Shown here: piece after piece, positions 1-8,773 of the stretch
Position numbering within the stretch: position 1 is the stretch's first letter
How the letters are laid out: each line of letters begins with the position of its first letter
DNA from: Frondihabitans sucicola
GTDB taxonomy: Bacteria; Actinomycetota; Actinomycetes; Actinomycetales; Microbacteriaceae
Assembly: GCF_030296615.1 (NCBI RefSeq)
Contig: NZ_AP027732.1
Location: 2,294,001 to 2,358,000 of the forward strand
Direction of reading: 5' to 3'
Length of the DNA: 64,000 nt
The notes under the pieces: generated by a model
What the model was told of the DNA's origin: nothing
Database searches by the model: none
The model's input: only the letters and a program-made list of their open reading frames with translations
Program-made: the position numbers and the translations under genes

Positions 1-99
1 CGGCGGTTCATCACTCGGCGTCTGCGCGAGATCTTCGGGTTCGAGGGGACGCCTATCACCGTCAACATGCGCGTGCGCGAGAAGCGCAAGCGTTCGTAG
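1..99 (+). CDS. der: Ribosome-associated GTPase Der (EngA), C-terminal end only
   Basis: The window opens inside this gene: 32 codons remain before the TAG stop. The visible tail ([19 protein letters not shown] followed by a basic VREKRKRS end) is the conserved end of the KH-like domain of Der, a double-GTPase needed for 50S subunit maturation. Both GTPase domains lie upstream of the window, so activity cannot be judged. A long inverted repeat follows 14 bp downstream and may end its transcript. Confidence 0.85.
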   Translation, partial: RRFITRRLREIFGFEGTPITVNMRVREKRKRS

Positions 100-113
100 C
101 TCGTGTCGTCGGC

Positions 114-183
114 GCCGCAAGACGTTTCCCGGACAACGAGACCGGCCGCGGCCGGTCGAAGTGTCCGGGAAACGTCTTGCGGC
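114..183. repeat. 70-bp inverted repeat downstream of der
   Basis: Perfect 22-bp arms lie at 114-135 and 162-183. A second, perfectly palindromic 18-bp block (140-157) sits at the same centre, so the whole element can fold into one long hairpin with small internal bulges. No T-run follows, so it is not a textbook intrinsic terminator. It could still stop transcription after der or be a dispersed intergenic palindrome. Confidence 0.6.
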
Positions 184-205
184 AGGGCTCTGAGATAATC
201 GGAGC

Positions 206-751
206 ATGGTCAACGCCGCGTCGACGCCGCCTCCGGGCACTCTCGGGGCGTTCGTAGACGGGCTGTTCCAGACGTTCCGGGTCGATCGGCTCGCGGGCGG
301 ACGCCAGCACTCCGTCGTCGCGCGCGAAGACAGGCGGGAGCACCCGCGCACCGTGCGCGCCTTCCAGCGCATCCGGTGGCTGCTGGTCGGCGAAACGGTC
401 GTCGGCCTGACCGCCGTGGTGATCGCGGTCCTGCTCGCCCTCGACGGGGTGCCCGTTCCGTGGGCGGTGTGGTTCCGTTCGACGGTCGTGCTGCTGATCA
501 CGCTGTCGCTCTACGTGTTCGCCTGGCGGGCGCAGCTCGGCTACTCCTGGGCGTTCGCGCGGCTGCGTCTCTTCTCGCGGATCTTCCCGCTCGTCACGAT
601 CGTGGTGGCGAGCCTGCCCGGCCTCTACCCGTTCTGGATGGTCGTCGAGCAGTGGGTCTTCTCGGTGCTGATGGTGGGGATCGCCGTTGTGCTGTCGAGC
701 GGGCACCTGCGGGCCGTGTTCCCGGCACCGCCGCGGCGGGTTGCTCGCTGA
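206..751 (+). CDS. Small integral membrane protein of unknown function
   Basis: 181 residues. The first 55 are soluble and basic. Four hydrophobic segments follow at about 58-79, 90-107, 127-146 and 149-165, so the protein should sit in the cytoplasmic membrane. I recognise no catalytic or transport motif. It starts with ATG about 20 bp after the inverted repeat and stands alone, with the next gene convergent. The 151 bp between its stop and the HxlR gene contain nothing I can support. Confidence 0.6.
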   Translation: MVNAASTPPPGTLGAFVDGLFQTFRVDRLAGGRQHSVVAREDRREHPRTVRAFQRIRWLLVGETVVGLTAVVIAVLLALDGVPVPWAVWFRSTVVLLITLSLYVFAWRAQLGYSWAFARLRLFSRIFPLVTIVVASLPGLYPFWMVVEQWVFSVLMVGIAVVLSSGHLRAVFPAPPRRVAR

Positions 752-902
752 GTGCTGCTGCCCGGCGCGCGCTGCCGCTGCCGGCTCGCCGCGCGGTGGT
801 CGTGCGCACAGGACGGCGTGTGCGGAAAGCGAGCGGCGTGTTGTGGACGACCACGGGGTTGGCCGGGCAGGGCCGGGCCGCCCGGGCCGGCGGAGCCGGC
901 GG

Positions 903-1355
903 CTAGGCGGGCTCGCGCCGGGAGAGATGCACGGCGCCGGGAGCGACCTCGCGGCCGTCGGGGTCGACGAAGGCCAAGCGGAGGGCGGCGCCGGAGTCGG
1001 GGTCGGTGTAGGTGATCCGGGATCCTGCGTCGACCGGCCGGTGTTCGACGCCCCAGGCGTTGAGGGCAGCCAGCACCGCGGAGAGTTCGCGGCCCGCGTC
1101 GGTGAGCAGGTACTCCTCGCGCTCGCGCTCGCCGGGCTCGCGGTAGGTCTGCCGGGTCAGGACGCCGAACTCGACCAGCGACGCCAGCCGCGCCGTCAGG
1201 ATGTCGGGGGAGACGCCGAGGTGCGACCGGAACTCGGAGAAGCGCGTGCGCCCCAGCATGGCGTCGCGGATCACGAGCAGCGCCCAGCGCTCGCCGAGCA
1301 CGTCGAGGCTGCGGGCGATACCGCAGGTGGGATCGGGGCAGGATCGCGAGGTCAT
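903..1355 (-). CDS. HxlR-family winged-helix transcriptional regulator
   Basis: 150 residues. It has the HxlR signature: an N-terminal cysteine pair (CPDPTC), then GIARSLDVLGERWALLVIRD, the winged helix (TRFSEFRSHLGVSPDILTARL) and the wing ending in EYLLTDAGREL. Proteins of this family are dimeric repressors or activators that often sense reactive electrophiles. The C-terminal 50 residues are a short extension of unknown role. It is divergent from an MFS transporter with only 55 bp between the start codons, so the transporter is its probable target. Confidence 0.85.
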   Translation of the reverse strand: MTSRSCPDPTCGIARSLDVLGERWALLVIRDAMLGRTRFSEFRSHLGVSPDILTARLASLVEFGVLTRQTYREPGEREREEYLLTDAGRELSAVLAALNAWGVEHRPVDAGSRITYTDPDSGAALRLAFVDPDGREVAPGAVHLSRREPA

Positions 1356-1410
1356 GTCGTTCAGTGTAGCTCAGTTGGGTTTTCCTATCCAGGGTGCTAT
1401 CGTCGGGCGC

Positions 1411-2619
1411 ATGCCAACTCAGAACCGCCTCGCCTTCTGGACCTGCGCCGCCGTCCTGGCCCTCGCGCTGTGGACGAGCGGCGCCGCCACACCGGTCTAT
1501 CCGCTCTACTCGGCCGACTGGCACCTCACGCCCTTCCTGACGACGTCGATCTTCGCGGTGTACCCGCTCGTACTCGTCGTGGTCCTTCTCGTCTTCGGAG
1601 ACCTGAGCGACGCCATCGGCCGTCGGGCGTCGATCCTGCTGGGGGTCGTCTCCTCGATCGTCGGCGTGCTGCTGTTCGCGTTCGCCCCGGACGTCGGCTG
1701 GGTGCTCGTCGGTCGGGCCTTCATGGGCCTCGGTGTCGGCCTCTCGCTCAGCCCGGCAACGGCCAAGATGATCGACATCGCGGGTCCGTCGAACTCGGCT
1801 CGCACCGGAGCCATCAGCACCGCGTCGACCGCCGTCGGCCTCGTGTTCGCCACGCTGCTCGGCGGGGCACTCGTGCAGTACGCGCCGTTCCCGCTGCACC
1901 TGACCTACTTCGTGCTGCTGGCCGTCGAACTCGTGGTGCTGGTGCTCGTGTGGCGGCTCGATCGCGACCGTGATCCTGCCGCGCGTCGCTGGAGACCGCG
2001 CGGCATCTCGGTGCCCCGTTCGCTCTGGGGAGCGGTCGCTGCGGCCGCCGTGTCGATCAGCGCGTCCTACGCGCTCGGAGCCGTCGTCCTCTCCCTGGGC
2101 GCCTCGATCGGCAAACAGCTGATCGGCAGCGACAACGCGTTCGTCACGGGGGCGATCATCGCCGTGTCGATGGTCGTCATCGGGGTGGTCGCGCTGGCAT
2201 CGCGCAGGATCCCGCTCGTCGTCGCCCTGCCCATCGCGTTCGTGGCGACCGCCCTCGGCTTCACCTCCCTCGTCCTGGCTGCGTCGGCGCACTCGCTCGG
2301 ACTGTTCCTGGCGTTCTGCGTGCTGGCCGGAATCGGCTACAGCCTCCTGTTCGCGGGCGGCCTCCAGATCGTCGGCCGGTTCGCGCCGGCCCACCACCGC
2401 GCGGGGACCCTGTCCGCCGTGTATCTGGTGGCCTACCTCGTGCAGGGCGGGACGGCTCTCTGGCTCGGCAGCGAGGCGACCGCCGGCGGCCTGGCGCACG
2501 CGGTCGACGTGGGCGCACCCGTGATCGTCGGGCTGGCGCTGCTCGCCCTGGTGTTCGTGGTGGTGCTGGTGCGGCCGCGGCGGGGCGCGCGCTCGGCGGC
2601 ACCCGTGGCTGTCGAGTAG
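1411..2619 (+). CDS. MFS transporter, drug or metabolite exporter
   Basis: 402 residues with about 12 hydrophobic segments. The loop after the second segment carries the MFS motif (GDLSDAIGRRASILLG), and a conserved GRAFMGLGVGLSLSPA stretch follows in segment 4, typical of proton-driven exporters. The ATG at 1411 is preferred because upstream in-frame codons would run through the divergent promoter into the HxlR gene. The substrate is unknown; the HxlR neighbour suggests inducible export of a toxic compound. Confidence 0.8.
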   Translation: MPTQNRLAFWTCAAVLALALWTSGAATPVYPLYSADWHLTPFLTTSIFAVYPLVLVVVLLVFGDLSDAIGRRASILLGVVSSIVGVLLFAFAPDVGWVLVGRAFMGLGVGLSLSPATAKMIDIAGPSNSARTGAISTASTAVGLVFATLLGGALVQYAPFPLHLTYFVLLAVELVVLVLVWRLDRDRDPAARRWRPRGISVPRSLWGAVAAAAVSISASYALGAVVLSLGASIGKQLIGSDNAFVTGAIIAVSMVVIGVVALASRRIPLVVALPIAFVATALGFTSLVLAASAHSLGLFLAFCVLAGIGYSLLFAGGLQIVGRFAPAHHRAGTLSAVYLVAYLVQGGTALWLGSEATAGGLAHAVDVGAPVIVGLALLALVFVVVLVRPRRGARSAAPVAVE

Positions 2620-2697
2620 GGCCGGCGTCGTAGGGGGCTTCGTGTGCGTCGTGCCTGGTGGTGTGGCCGACGTGCCGTTGCGGCCGGGCGTCCGGCC

Positions 2698-2797
2698 GTC
2701 GTGCCGGGCGTCCTCCCGTCGTGCCGGGCTCGTTCCCGTCGTGCCGGGCTCGTTCCCGTCGTGCCGGGCGTCCTCCCGTCGTGCCGGGCTCGTTCCC
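2698..2797. repeat. Tandem repeat, five units of 20 bp
   Basis: Five consecutive 20-bp units of the form GTCGTGCCGGGCTCGTTCCC, with a variant (GCGTCCTCCC at the end) in units 1 and 4. The period is not a multiple of three, so any protein read here would change frame from unit to unit; I treat it as non-coding. The last unit runs directly into the left arm of the hairpin element at 2794. Confidence 0.85.
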
Positions 2798-2880
2798 GAA
2801 ATCGAAGGGGATTCTGCTACGGGCTAGGCGTTCATGCGGATCCCGTGGGCGTCCAGCGAAAATCCCCTTCGATTTCGGGA
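2794..2880. repeat. Dispersed hairpin element, copy A
   Basis: Perfect 20-bp arms lie at 2794-2813 and 2861-2880, separated by a 47-nt loop. Inside the loop ACGGG (2819-2823) can pair with CCCGT (2842-2846). The arm core GAAATCGAAGGGGAT and the loop word CATGCGGATCC recur in the same order and spacing at 59696-59788. The two sites therefore share one element of roughly 90 bp. It has no terminator T-run and no ORF. Confidence 0.8.
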
Positions 2881-2978
2881 GGGGGCCGGGATCGGGGTGA
2901 CCGGGGCGCCGGGAGGGGGCCGGGATCGGGGGGACCGGGGCGCCGGGAGGGGGCCGGGATCGGGGTGACCGGGGCGCC
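2877..2978. repeat. Tandem repeat, three units of 34 bp
   Basis: Three units start at 2877, 2911 and 2945, each of the type GGGAGGGGGCCGGGATCGGG followed by a GACCGGGGCGCC tail. They abut the right arm of the hairpin element. The G-runs could form quadruplex structures on this strand. Together with the 20-bp repeat and the hairpin they fill the whole 2620-3015 gap between the MFS gene and the hydrolase. Confidence 0.8.
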
Positions 2979-3015
2979 GGCAGGGGGCGCGCGGGACGGG
3001 AAGCCCCGGGCGGGG

Positions 3016-3759
3016 TCAGGCGTGTGCGTCGAGGAAGGCCAGCGTCGACGTCCAGGCCTCGGCGGCGTAGCCGGCGTTGAAGGCGTGCGGGTTCTGGTCG
3101 TTGAAAAAGGCGTGGCCCGTGCCGGCGTAGACGACGGGGGTGAAGTCGACGCCGGCCGACTCCATGGCGGCCGTCACCTCGGGCAGCGAGGTGATGAGGC
3201 GCTCGTCCTCGTCGCCGTAGAACGCCAGGACCGGGGCCGAGATGCGCGCAAGGTCGGCCGACGCGGGCGGTGAACCGTAGAACGGGACCGCCGCCGCGAT
3301 GCGGGGGTCGGCGGCGGCGAGGGCGAAGCTGTAGCTTCCGCCGAAGCAGAAGCCCGTGACCGCGAGGTGACCCGAGCATCCTGGGATCTCCTCGAGGTGG
3401 TCGAGGACCTTCTGGAGCGCGCCGACGGCCCACACCGCGAACTCGGGCGAGCGCATGGGCGCGGACGCCTCGCGCATGCGCGTCTGCGACTCGTTCTTGG
3501 CCTGGTCGTCGTCTCCCGCTCGGATGGCCATCAGTTCCTCGCCGAGAGCGGGCTGCATGCCGCCGCGGCTCAGCACGTCCGGTGCCGCAGCGACCCAGCC
3601 GGCAGCGGCGAAGCGGTCGGCCACGCTGCGGATCTGATCGACGAGACCCCAGATCTCGTGGATCACGACGAGGCCGCCCTTGACCGCGACGCCGTCGGGC
3701 GGCGTGGCGAGGTAGACGTCGAAGGGTCCGTCGTGGTCGAGCTGCAGAGTCGTTGACAT
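3016..3759 (-). CDS. Dienelactone hydrolase family protein
   Basis: 247 residues from the ATG at 3759; an alternative TTG lies at 3771. It is an alpha/beta hydrolase with the family's cysteine nucleophile in GFCFGGS, the acid in FYGDEDE and the histidine in GTGHAFF, plus the N-terminal VVIHEIWGL strand-loop typical of carboxymethylenebutenolidase. It should be a soluble enzyme opening lactone or ester rings. No other aromatic ring-cleavage genes are nearby, so the true substrate is uncertain. It is divergent from the amine oxidase across a 65-bp gap. Confidence 0.8.
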   Translation of the reverse strand: MSTTLQLDHDGPFDVYLATPPDGVAVKGGLVVIHEIWGLVDQIRSVADRFAAAGWVAAAPDVLSRGGMQPALGEELMAIRAGDDDQAKNESQTRMREASAPMRSPEFAVWAVGALQKVLDHLEEIPGCSGHLAVTGFCFGGSYSFALAAADPRIAAAVPFYGSPPASADLARISAPVLAFYGDEDERLITSLPEVTAAMESAGVDFTPVVYAGTGHAFFNDQNPHAFNAGYAAEAWTSTLAFLDAHA

Positions 3760-3824
3760 AAGGGCAGTCAATCACTCCGTTCCGGCAGTGCCGTGATGTC
3801 GGAGGTGACCACTACCTTCGAGGC

Positions 3825-5795
3825 ATGCCGACGCATCCCCTCGAGCCCCTGTCCGCCGACGAGATCGCCGGGGTGTCCGCGATCCTGCGCCGTGATCGGG
3901 CACTTCCGGGCACCTCGCGCTTCGTCTTCATCGAGACGTTCGACCCGCCGAAAGACGTGGTGCTCGCCTGGCAGCCGGGCGACGAGTGGGATCGCCAGGG
4001 TTTTGCGGTCCTCCGCGAGAGCGCCGAGCACAAGACCTACGAGGCCGTCGTGTCGTTGACGCACGACCGCGTGGTCTCCTACGAGCACATCGAAGGCGTG
4101 CAGCCGCCCATCACCGTCGAAGAGTTCGACCTGTCGGAGGCCCTCGTGCGGAACGACCCGCGCTGGCAGGCGGCCATGCGGCTTCGCGGCGTCGACGACT
4201 TCGACTCGGCGATGATCGACAAGTGGTCGTCGGGTTACACCGGCCCCGGCGATTCCGCCGAGCGTCGCCTGGCCCGGCTCCTGACCTTCGTGCGAGCTGG
4301 CCAGTACGACAACGGCTACGCGCACCCCGTCGAGGGGCTCATCGTGACCATCGACATGGACACCTGGGAGGTCCTCGAGGTCACCGACCACGGCGTCGTG
4401 CCGCTCCCGCCGACGACCGGCAACTTCGAAGAGGCCCTCTGGTCGAAAGACACCCAGTACCCGCCGCTGTCCGGCTCGCGAGAGCCGATGAAGCCGATCG
4501 AGATCACGCAGCCGCAGGGCTCCAGCGTCGAGCTCGACGGGCACTCGCTGTCGTGGGGCCCGTGGCGCCTGCAGATCGGCTACACGCCGAGGGAGGGCGT
4601 GATCCTGCAGGATGTCCGCTATCTCGACCACGGCAAGCTACGGCCGATCCTCTACCGCGGCTCCGTCTCCGAGATGTACGTGCCCTACGGTGACCCCGCC
4701 GCGACGCACTGGAACAAGAACGTCTTCGACGAGGGGGAGTACGGGCTCGGGGTGCTGGCGAACTCGCTCGAGCTCGGCTGCGACTGCGTGGGCGAGATCC
4801 TGTATCTCGATGCGGTGGTGAACGACCAGGAGGGCGGAGCGGTCACGATTCCGAACGGCATCTGCGTGCACGAAGAAGACGCCGGCATCGGCTGGAAGCA
4901 CACCGAGTACCGCGACGGTCGCGGCGAGGTGCGCCGCAATCGTCGGCTCGTCATCTCGTTCTTCGTGACGGTCGGCAACTACGACTACGGCTTCTACTGG
5001 AACATCCACCTCGACGGCTCCATCGAGCTCGAGGTGAAGCTGACCGGCATCATCTCGACGGGAGCCCTGCAGCCGGGCGCCGTCGCACCCGGTGGCGAGC
5101 CCGGCTTCGGCACGCTGGTGGCTCCAGAGCTCTATGGGCCGCACCACCAGCACTTCTTCAGCGTCCGGCTCGACATGCAGGTCGACGGTCCGCGCAACAA
5201 CGTCGACGAGCTGAACTCCGCCGCGGTGCCGGCCGGCCCGTCGAACCCGTGGGGCAGTGCATGGCAGGTGGCTCGAACCCGCCTCACCTCCGAGGCGGAC
5301 GCCGCCCGCGACGCCTCGTCGTCGACCGCCCGGTCGTGGCTCGTCACCTCATCCGACACCGTCAACGGTGTGGGCGGCCGGCCTGGCTACCTCATCGAGC
5401 CGGGCACCGCGGCGCCGTTCTTCGCGCAGCCGGGGTCGCAGCAGCGCTCGCGCGGGGCCTTCGCGACGAAGCAGCTCTGGGTCACGGCCTACTCGCCGCG
5501 CGAGCGGTACGCGGCCGGCGAGTACATCGCGCAGCAGCCTGTCGACCAGGGCGTCTCCCGCTTCGTCGAGGGCGATCGCCCCCTCGTCGACGCCGACCTC
5601 GTCTGCTGGTACACGGTCGGGGTGCACCACGTGGTTCGCCCCGAAGACTGGCCGGTCATGCCGGTGGCCAAGGCCGGGTTCCATCTCAAGCCGGTCGGCT
5701 TCTTCGACGGCAACCCCATGCTCGACCTGGCTCCCGAGCCCCTGGGCGACCACTGCGCGCACCACAGCGAGGGCGGCCACGCGGCGCACGGGTAG
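3825..5795 (+). CDS. Primary-amine oxidase, copper and topaquinone dependent
   Basis: 656 residues, the usual length for bacterial copper amine oxidases. Tyr386 in VGNYDYG is the residue expected to be oxidised to topaquinone. His441 and His443 (HHQHFF) fit two of the copper ligands, and Asp302 in NVFDEGEYG fits the catalytic base. No signal peptide is seen, so the enzyme is probably cytoplasmic, as in Arthrobacter. It would deaminate a primary amine (for example phenylethylamine, tyramine or histamine) to the aldehyde, with H2O2 and ammonia. It is monocistronic here. The 229 bp after it hold only a weak, degenerate 15-bp repeat (5966-6011). Confidence 0.9.
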   Translation: MPTHPLEPLSADEIAGVSAILRRDRALPGTSRFVFIETFDPPKDVVLAWQPGDEWDRQGFAVLRESAEHKTYEAVVSLTHDRVVSYEHIEGVQPPITVEEFDLSEALVRNDPRWQAAMRLRGVDDFDSAMIDKWSSGYTGPGDSAERRLARLLTFVRAGQYDNGYAHPVEGLIVTIDMDTWEVLEVTDHGVVPLPPTTGNFEEALWSKDTQYPPLSGSREPMKPIEITQPQGSSVELDGHSLSWGPWRLQIGYTPREGVILQDVRYLDHGKLRPILYRGSVSEMYVPYGDPAATHWNKNVFDEGEYGLGVLANSLELGCDCVGEILYLDAVVNDQEGGAVTIPNGICVHEEDAGIGWKHTEYRDGRGEVRRNRRLVISFFVTVGNYDYGFYWNIHLDGSIELEVKLTGIISTGALQPGAVAPGGEPGFGTLVAPELYGPHHQHFFSVRLDMQVDGPRNNVDELNSAAVPAGPSNPWGSAWQVARTRLTSEADAARDASSSTARSWLVTSSDTVNGVGGRPGYLIEPGTAAPFFAQPGSQQRSRGAFATKQLWVTAYSPRERYAAGEYIAQQPVDQGVSRFVEGDRPLVDADLVCWYTVGVHHVVRPEDWPVMPVAKAGFHLKPVGFFDGNPMLDLAPEPLGDHCAHHSEGGHAAHG

Positions 5796-6024
5796 GGAGC
5801 GGGGTGCGGGTGTCGGGGTGGGGCGTCGCTGGGGAGGCGCGTGATCGGTGGTGCGTCGTCGATGGGGGAGAAGGGGCAGGATCACGTCCCGTCGCGAGGA
5901 ACCGCGGCCCGCGACTCCAACACCGCTGACCAGCCTCGGCGTCGGACGAGCTGCGCGGGATCGGTGCCGCCCAGCGAGAATGCCGCCAAGCGGGATGTCG
6001 CCCAGCACGCCATACGGTTGTCGC

Positions 6025-6600
6025 ATGACGAGGCAGACGGAGCAGGCGTGGCGCACGACGAACCGAGAAGAGGTCTACCGGGGTCGTGTCCGGTTGGTCG
6101 ATCACGCCGTGGAGTTCGCCGACGGCACCCGATCGCACTACGAGGTCGATGAGAGCATCCCGTTCGCCGTCGCTACCCTCGTCATCGACGGTGATGCGGT
6201 GATCCTGACCCGGCAGTATCGCTACCCGATCGACCGGTGGATCTACGACCTGCCCGGAGGCGCGGGAACAGACGGCGAAACTCCGGCGGAAGCCGCGAGT
6301 CGGGAGGTGGAGGAGGAGCTCGGGCTCGTCCCCAACGAGCTCGTGTCGCTGCACACCTTCTACGTGAACCCGGGCCGCGCTGCGTGGCCCGTGCACGTGT
6401 TCGTCCGCGACTCCGGAACGCGGAACGGCACGCCGGATCGCTCGGACCTCTCGGAGCAAGTCAGGCTCGTTCGATTGAGCGTGCGTGATCTGGACGCCGC
6501 GATCACGAGCGGTGAAGTTGTCGATCCGGCCCTGTTGGTGGCCCGTGCGGCCGCGGCGGTCCGGGGCTTCCTGCCGCCGTTGACCCCTGCGGCAGGCTAG
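6025..6600 (+). CDS. Nudix hydrolase, ADP-ribose pyrophosphatase-like
   Basis: 191 residues. The Nudix box is complete: the glycine of LPGGAG, the first Glu in DGETP, and the REVEEELGL helix that binds Mg2+. The preceding strand (LTRQYRYPIDRWIYDLPGG) is characteristic of the ADP-sugar pyrophosphatase branch. It should hydrolyse ADP-ribose or a related nucleoside diphosphate sugar in the cytoplasm. The ATG at 6025 gives the family N terminus; no Shine-Dalgarno sequence precedes it, so the mRNA may be leaderless. Confidence 0.85.
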   Translation: MTRQTEQAWRTTNREEVYRGRVRLVDHAVEFADGTRSHYEVDESIPFAVATLVIDGDAVILTRQYRYPIDRWIYDLPGGAGTDGETPAEAASREVEEELGLVPNELVSLHTFYVNPGRAAWPVHVFVRDSGTRNGTPDRSDLSEQVRLVRLSVRDLDAAITSGEVVDPALLVARAAAAVRGFLPPLTPAAG

Positions 6601-6651
6601 GGCGAGCCTGCTCGAACCGGGAGCCGGGCACCTCGGCATCCTGCGCTGCCG

Positions 6652-7017
6652 CTAGTGGACGCTCGGCGCCTTCGTCAGGGTCACGAGCTTCTTGCCGCGC
6701 TGAGTCAGGTCGATCGTCTTGCCGTCGTTGGTGAACTTCGCGGTGTACTTCTCGGAGTACCCGGTCTCGGTGACCTGCAGCGTGTAGCCGCCGCCGTCAG
6801 CGGTGCCGATGATGTGGCACATGCCCGGCTCGGCGATGGCCGTGAACTTCCCGCTGCGGTAGAGCATGCTCGTGCAGTTGCCGTCGTCGCTGATCGTCTT
6901 GTTCGGTGTTCCGTCGGAGGCCTTCCAGACGCCGGCGATATCGGGATACCCGGTCGAGCAGCCTGTGAGGGCAAAGGCGCAGGATGCCACGGCGACCGCG
7001 ACGAGAAGGCGTTTCAC
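6652..7017 (-). CDS. Small lipoprotein
   Basis: 121 residues. It has a short basic start, a hydrophobic stretch and a lipobox LTGC placing the acylated cysteine at position 20, so the mature protein should be anchored outside the membrane. The remaining 100 residues contain two more cysteines (NCTSM and MCHII), possibly a disulfide, and read as a small beta-rich domain (GVWKASDG, YTAKFTNDGKTIDL). Function unknown. It converges on the Nudix gene and is divergent from tRNA-Pro. Confidence 0.7.
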   Translation of the reverse strand: MKRLLVAVAVASCAFALTGCSTGYPDIAGVWKASDGTPNKTISDDGNCTSMLYRSGKFTAIAEPGMCHIIGTADGGGYTLQVTETGYSEKYTAKFTNDGKTIDLTQRGKKLVTLTKAPSVH

Positions 7018-7201
7018 TTCTCCAGCCTACGACGGGCTCGAGCGCGCGCTTCGCGTCACTCCGCCCCGGCCCCTCACCCGCAACGGGACGCACTCGATGG
7101 TTCGTGGCGAGCCGTCGAGTCGGGTATGCTGTTCAGGTTGCCTCGGTCGGGGCAACACCAAGATCTGCCGGTTCTCCGGCGCGCAGCCTGGCTGCAGATC
7201 T

Positions 7202-7278
<77 letters not shown>

Positions 7279-7284
7279 AATCAT

Positions 7285-7313
7285 AAAAGGTCGCCCTCGG
7301 GCGGCCTTTTCTT
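7285..7313 (+). terminator. Intrinsic terminator of tRNA-Pro
   Basis: An 11-bp stem (AAAAGGTCGCC with GGCGGCCTTTT, one G-T pair) closes a CTCG tetraloop at 7296-7299 and ends in a T-rich tract through 7313. It starts seven bases after the CCA end. Confidence 0.85.
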
Positions 7314-7414
7314 TGGTCGCGCTGACGGACGCGGAGTTGCGCGTGGGCCGGGGTTCGGCTTCGGACCTCGAGACATCGGCCCACGGCGGCAGTCGCGATC
7401 CAGCCCAAGCCCGA

Positions 7415-8627
7415 TTAACCCTGCCCGATGTGCCACGACGGCAAGAACAAGACGTCGCCCGACCAGCTCTGTTCGGACGTCATGTCCCTTCGGACGATCG
7501 CCGCGAGGATCCCGGGCATGACCTTCGACAGGACGAGTGAGCGGGGAGTTCGTCTGCCGAGCGCCAACCGGCACCGTATCCGAGGTGATCCATGGTCGTG
7601 AACCGCAGGTGCGTCAGCACCGCCGTCACTTCTTCTGACGACAGCCAGATGGGCGCGGAGAGCTGTGGCGAGATCGTCCGCCAGACATCCAGCTTTGTTC
7701 CTCTGAACGTTGGCTCGGCGAGGATGGCTCGAGCCACCGTCACTCGGTCGGCCAGGCCGTCAAGGTAGGAGGCCCACTGTTTTTCCACCTGATCGGAGAA
7801 GAGGGCGGTCAGTGTCCGGCCGATCACCGAGGACTTGGCCTGAAGGGCGCGGCGGTACTGCGCGATGAGCACGGGATCATCCAGGCCCTCGATGCTCTGA
7901 TCGATCTTCGGGGGGACACCTCGATTTCGACGTGCCTTCCCTCGACCGCGGCTACGACGGCGCGACCCACGAGCCGAGCGAAGTCTTCCTCGGTTGCGTC
8001 GGGTGTGAAATCGCTGCGCACGTCGAATCTGATCCGCTCAGGCGCACGACCTGGAGACGAGGGGGCAGACACCGCCACCGCTGCTTCCATCCGACGCGCC
8101 ACGTCGTCGGGCAGGTCACGAACAGCTCCGAGCATCTGGCCGACAACGCGCGACACCGCAACCCGATTGGCGACCGGGTCGGATTCGTACCAGGTCGATA
8201 CGAGGAACGCGATGGATTCTGACAGGGCTGCCAGATAGGCCCGAGTATCGGCCGATGCGTTCCGCGCCTCGGCCTGATCGGCAGCTGACATCTCGTCGCG
8301 AACGAGACGCGCCATGGCTGATGGTCCGACCAGGCTCTCTCGTATGATCTGTTGCCGCGGGTCCGATGCGAGCTTCGAAAAGGTTCGGGTGAGGACGTCC
8401 TCCGCCCACTCGCGATCTGCTGGAGCGACCGCCGTGAACTCGGCTGCCGAGCGGTGTGCCAGCTCCTCGTTGGCGCGGCTCACAAGAGATTCGATTTGGA
8501 CTCCGCGCAGATCTGTCACGTCTCCGATCGCATCGGCGAGATCGGAACCGCCGACGAGCCGCAGTGCAGCCTTCAGCAAGGTGATGCTTATTGCCGGCGA
8601 GTTTTTCCCGGGTAGTGCAGTCGACAT
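7415..8627 (-). CDS. Orphan protein with NACHT-type N-terminal helical-domain character (apparent frameshifts)
   Basis: The reading frame breaks twice, at the G6 run 7910-7915 and the G4 run 7543-7546. Adding one base at each gives a continuous 404-residue protein ending at TAA 7415-7417. It starts with ATG at 8627 behind AGAGGGG. The first 200 residues are helical, and motifs such as LRLVGGSDLADAIGDVTDLR resemble the helical N-terminal domain of actinobacterial NACHT NTPases. No Walker motif is present, so no NTPase domain is attached. Its base composition is visibly less GC-rich than its neighbours, and it points at the 3' end of tRNA-Pro, a common integration site. The function is unknown and the family suggestion is weak. 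Confidence 0.45.
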
Positions 8628-8773
8628 TCATGGTCCCCTCTGTTCAGCCTTCCCCTGCGCATCACCATAAGGGAGCCTCATCGCGCCGCGTTGCCTCTGG
8701 GGCCCCTGCGTCGCGAACCAGACTGAGACGGTGTTCTCGGCAGCCAAGCGTGCCCCGCGCCCTGGCGCGAGCG

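Noticed and set aside
625-2499. Very long minus-strand open frame opposite the HxlR and MFS genes
   Set aside because: Composition is Arg/Pro/Gly/His-rich without motifs; it is the antisense shadow expected at high GC.
2698-2978. Possible CRISPR array
   Set aside because: Units are directly adjacent with no unique spacers, and no cas genes are present.
2642-3273. Open frames through the 20-bp and 34-bp repeats
   Set aside because: The repeat periods are not multiples of three and the translations lack protein character; non-coding repeat is simpler.
7415-8627. Gene splitting as evidence of programmed frameshifting
   Set aside because: No slippery heptamer with a downstream structure is evident, and the same one-base deficit recurs in many unrelated genes.
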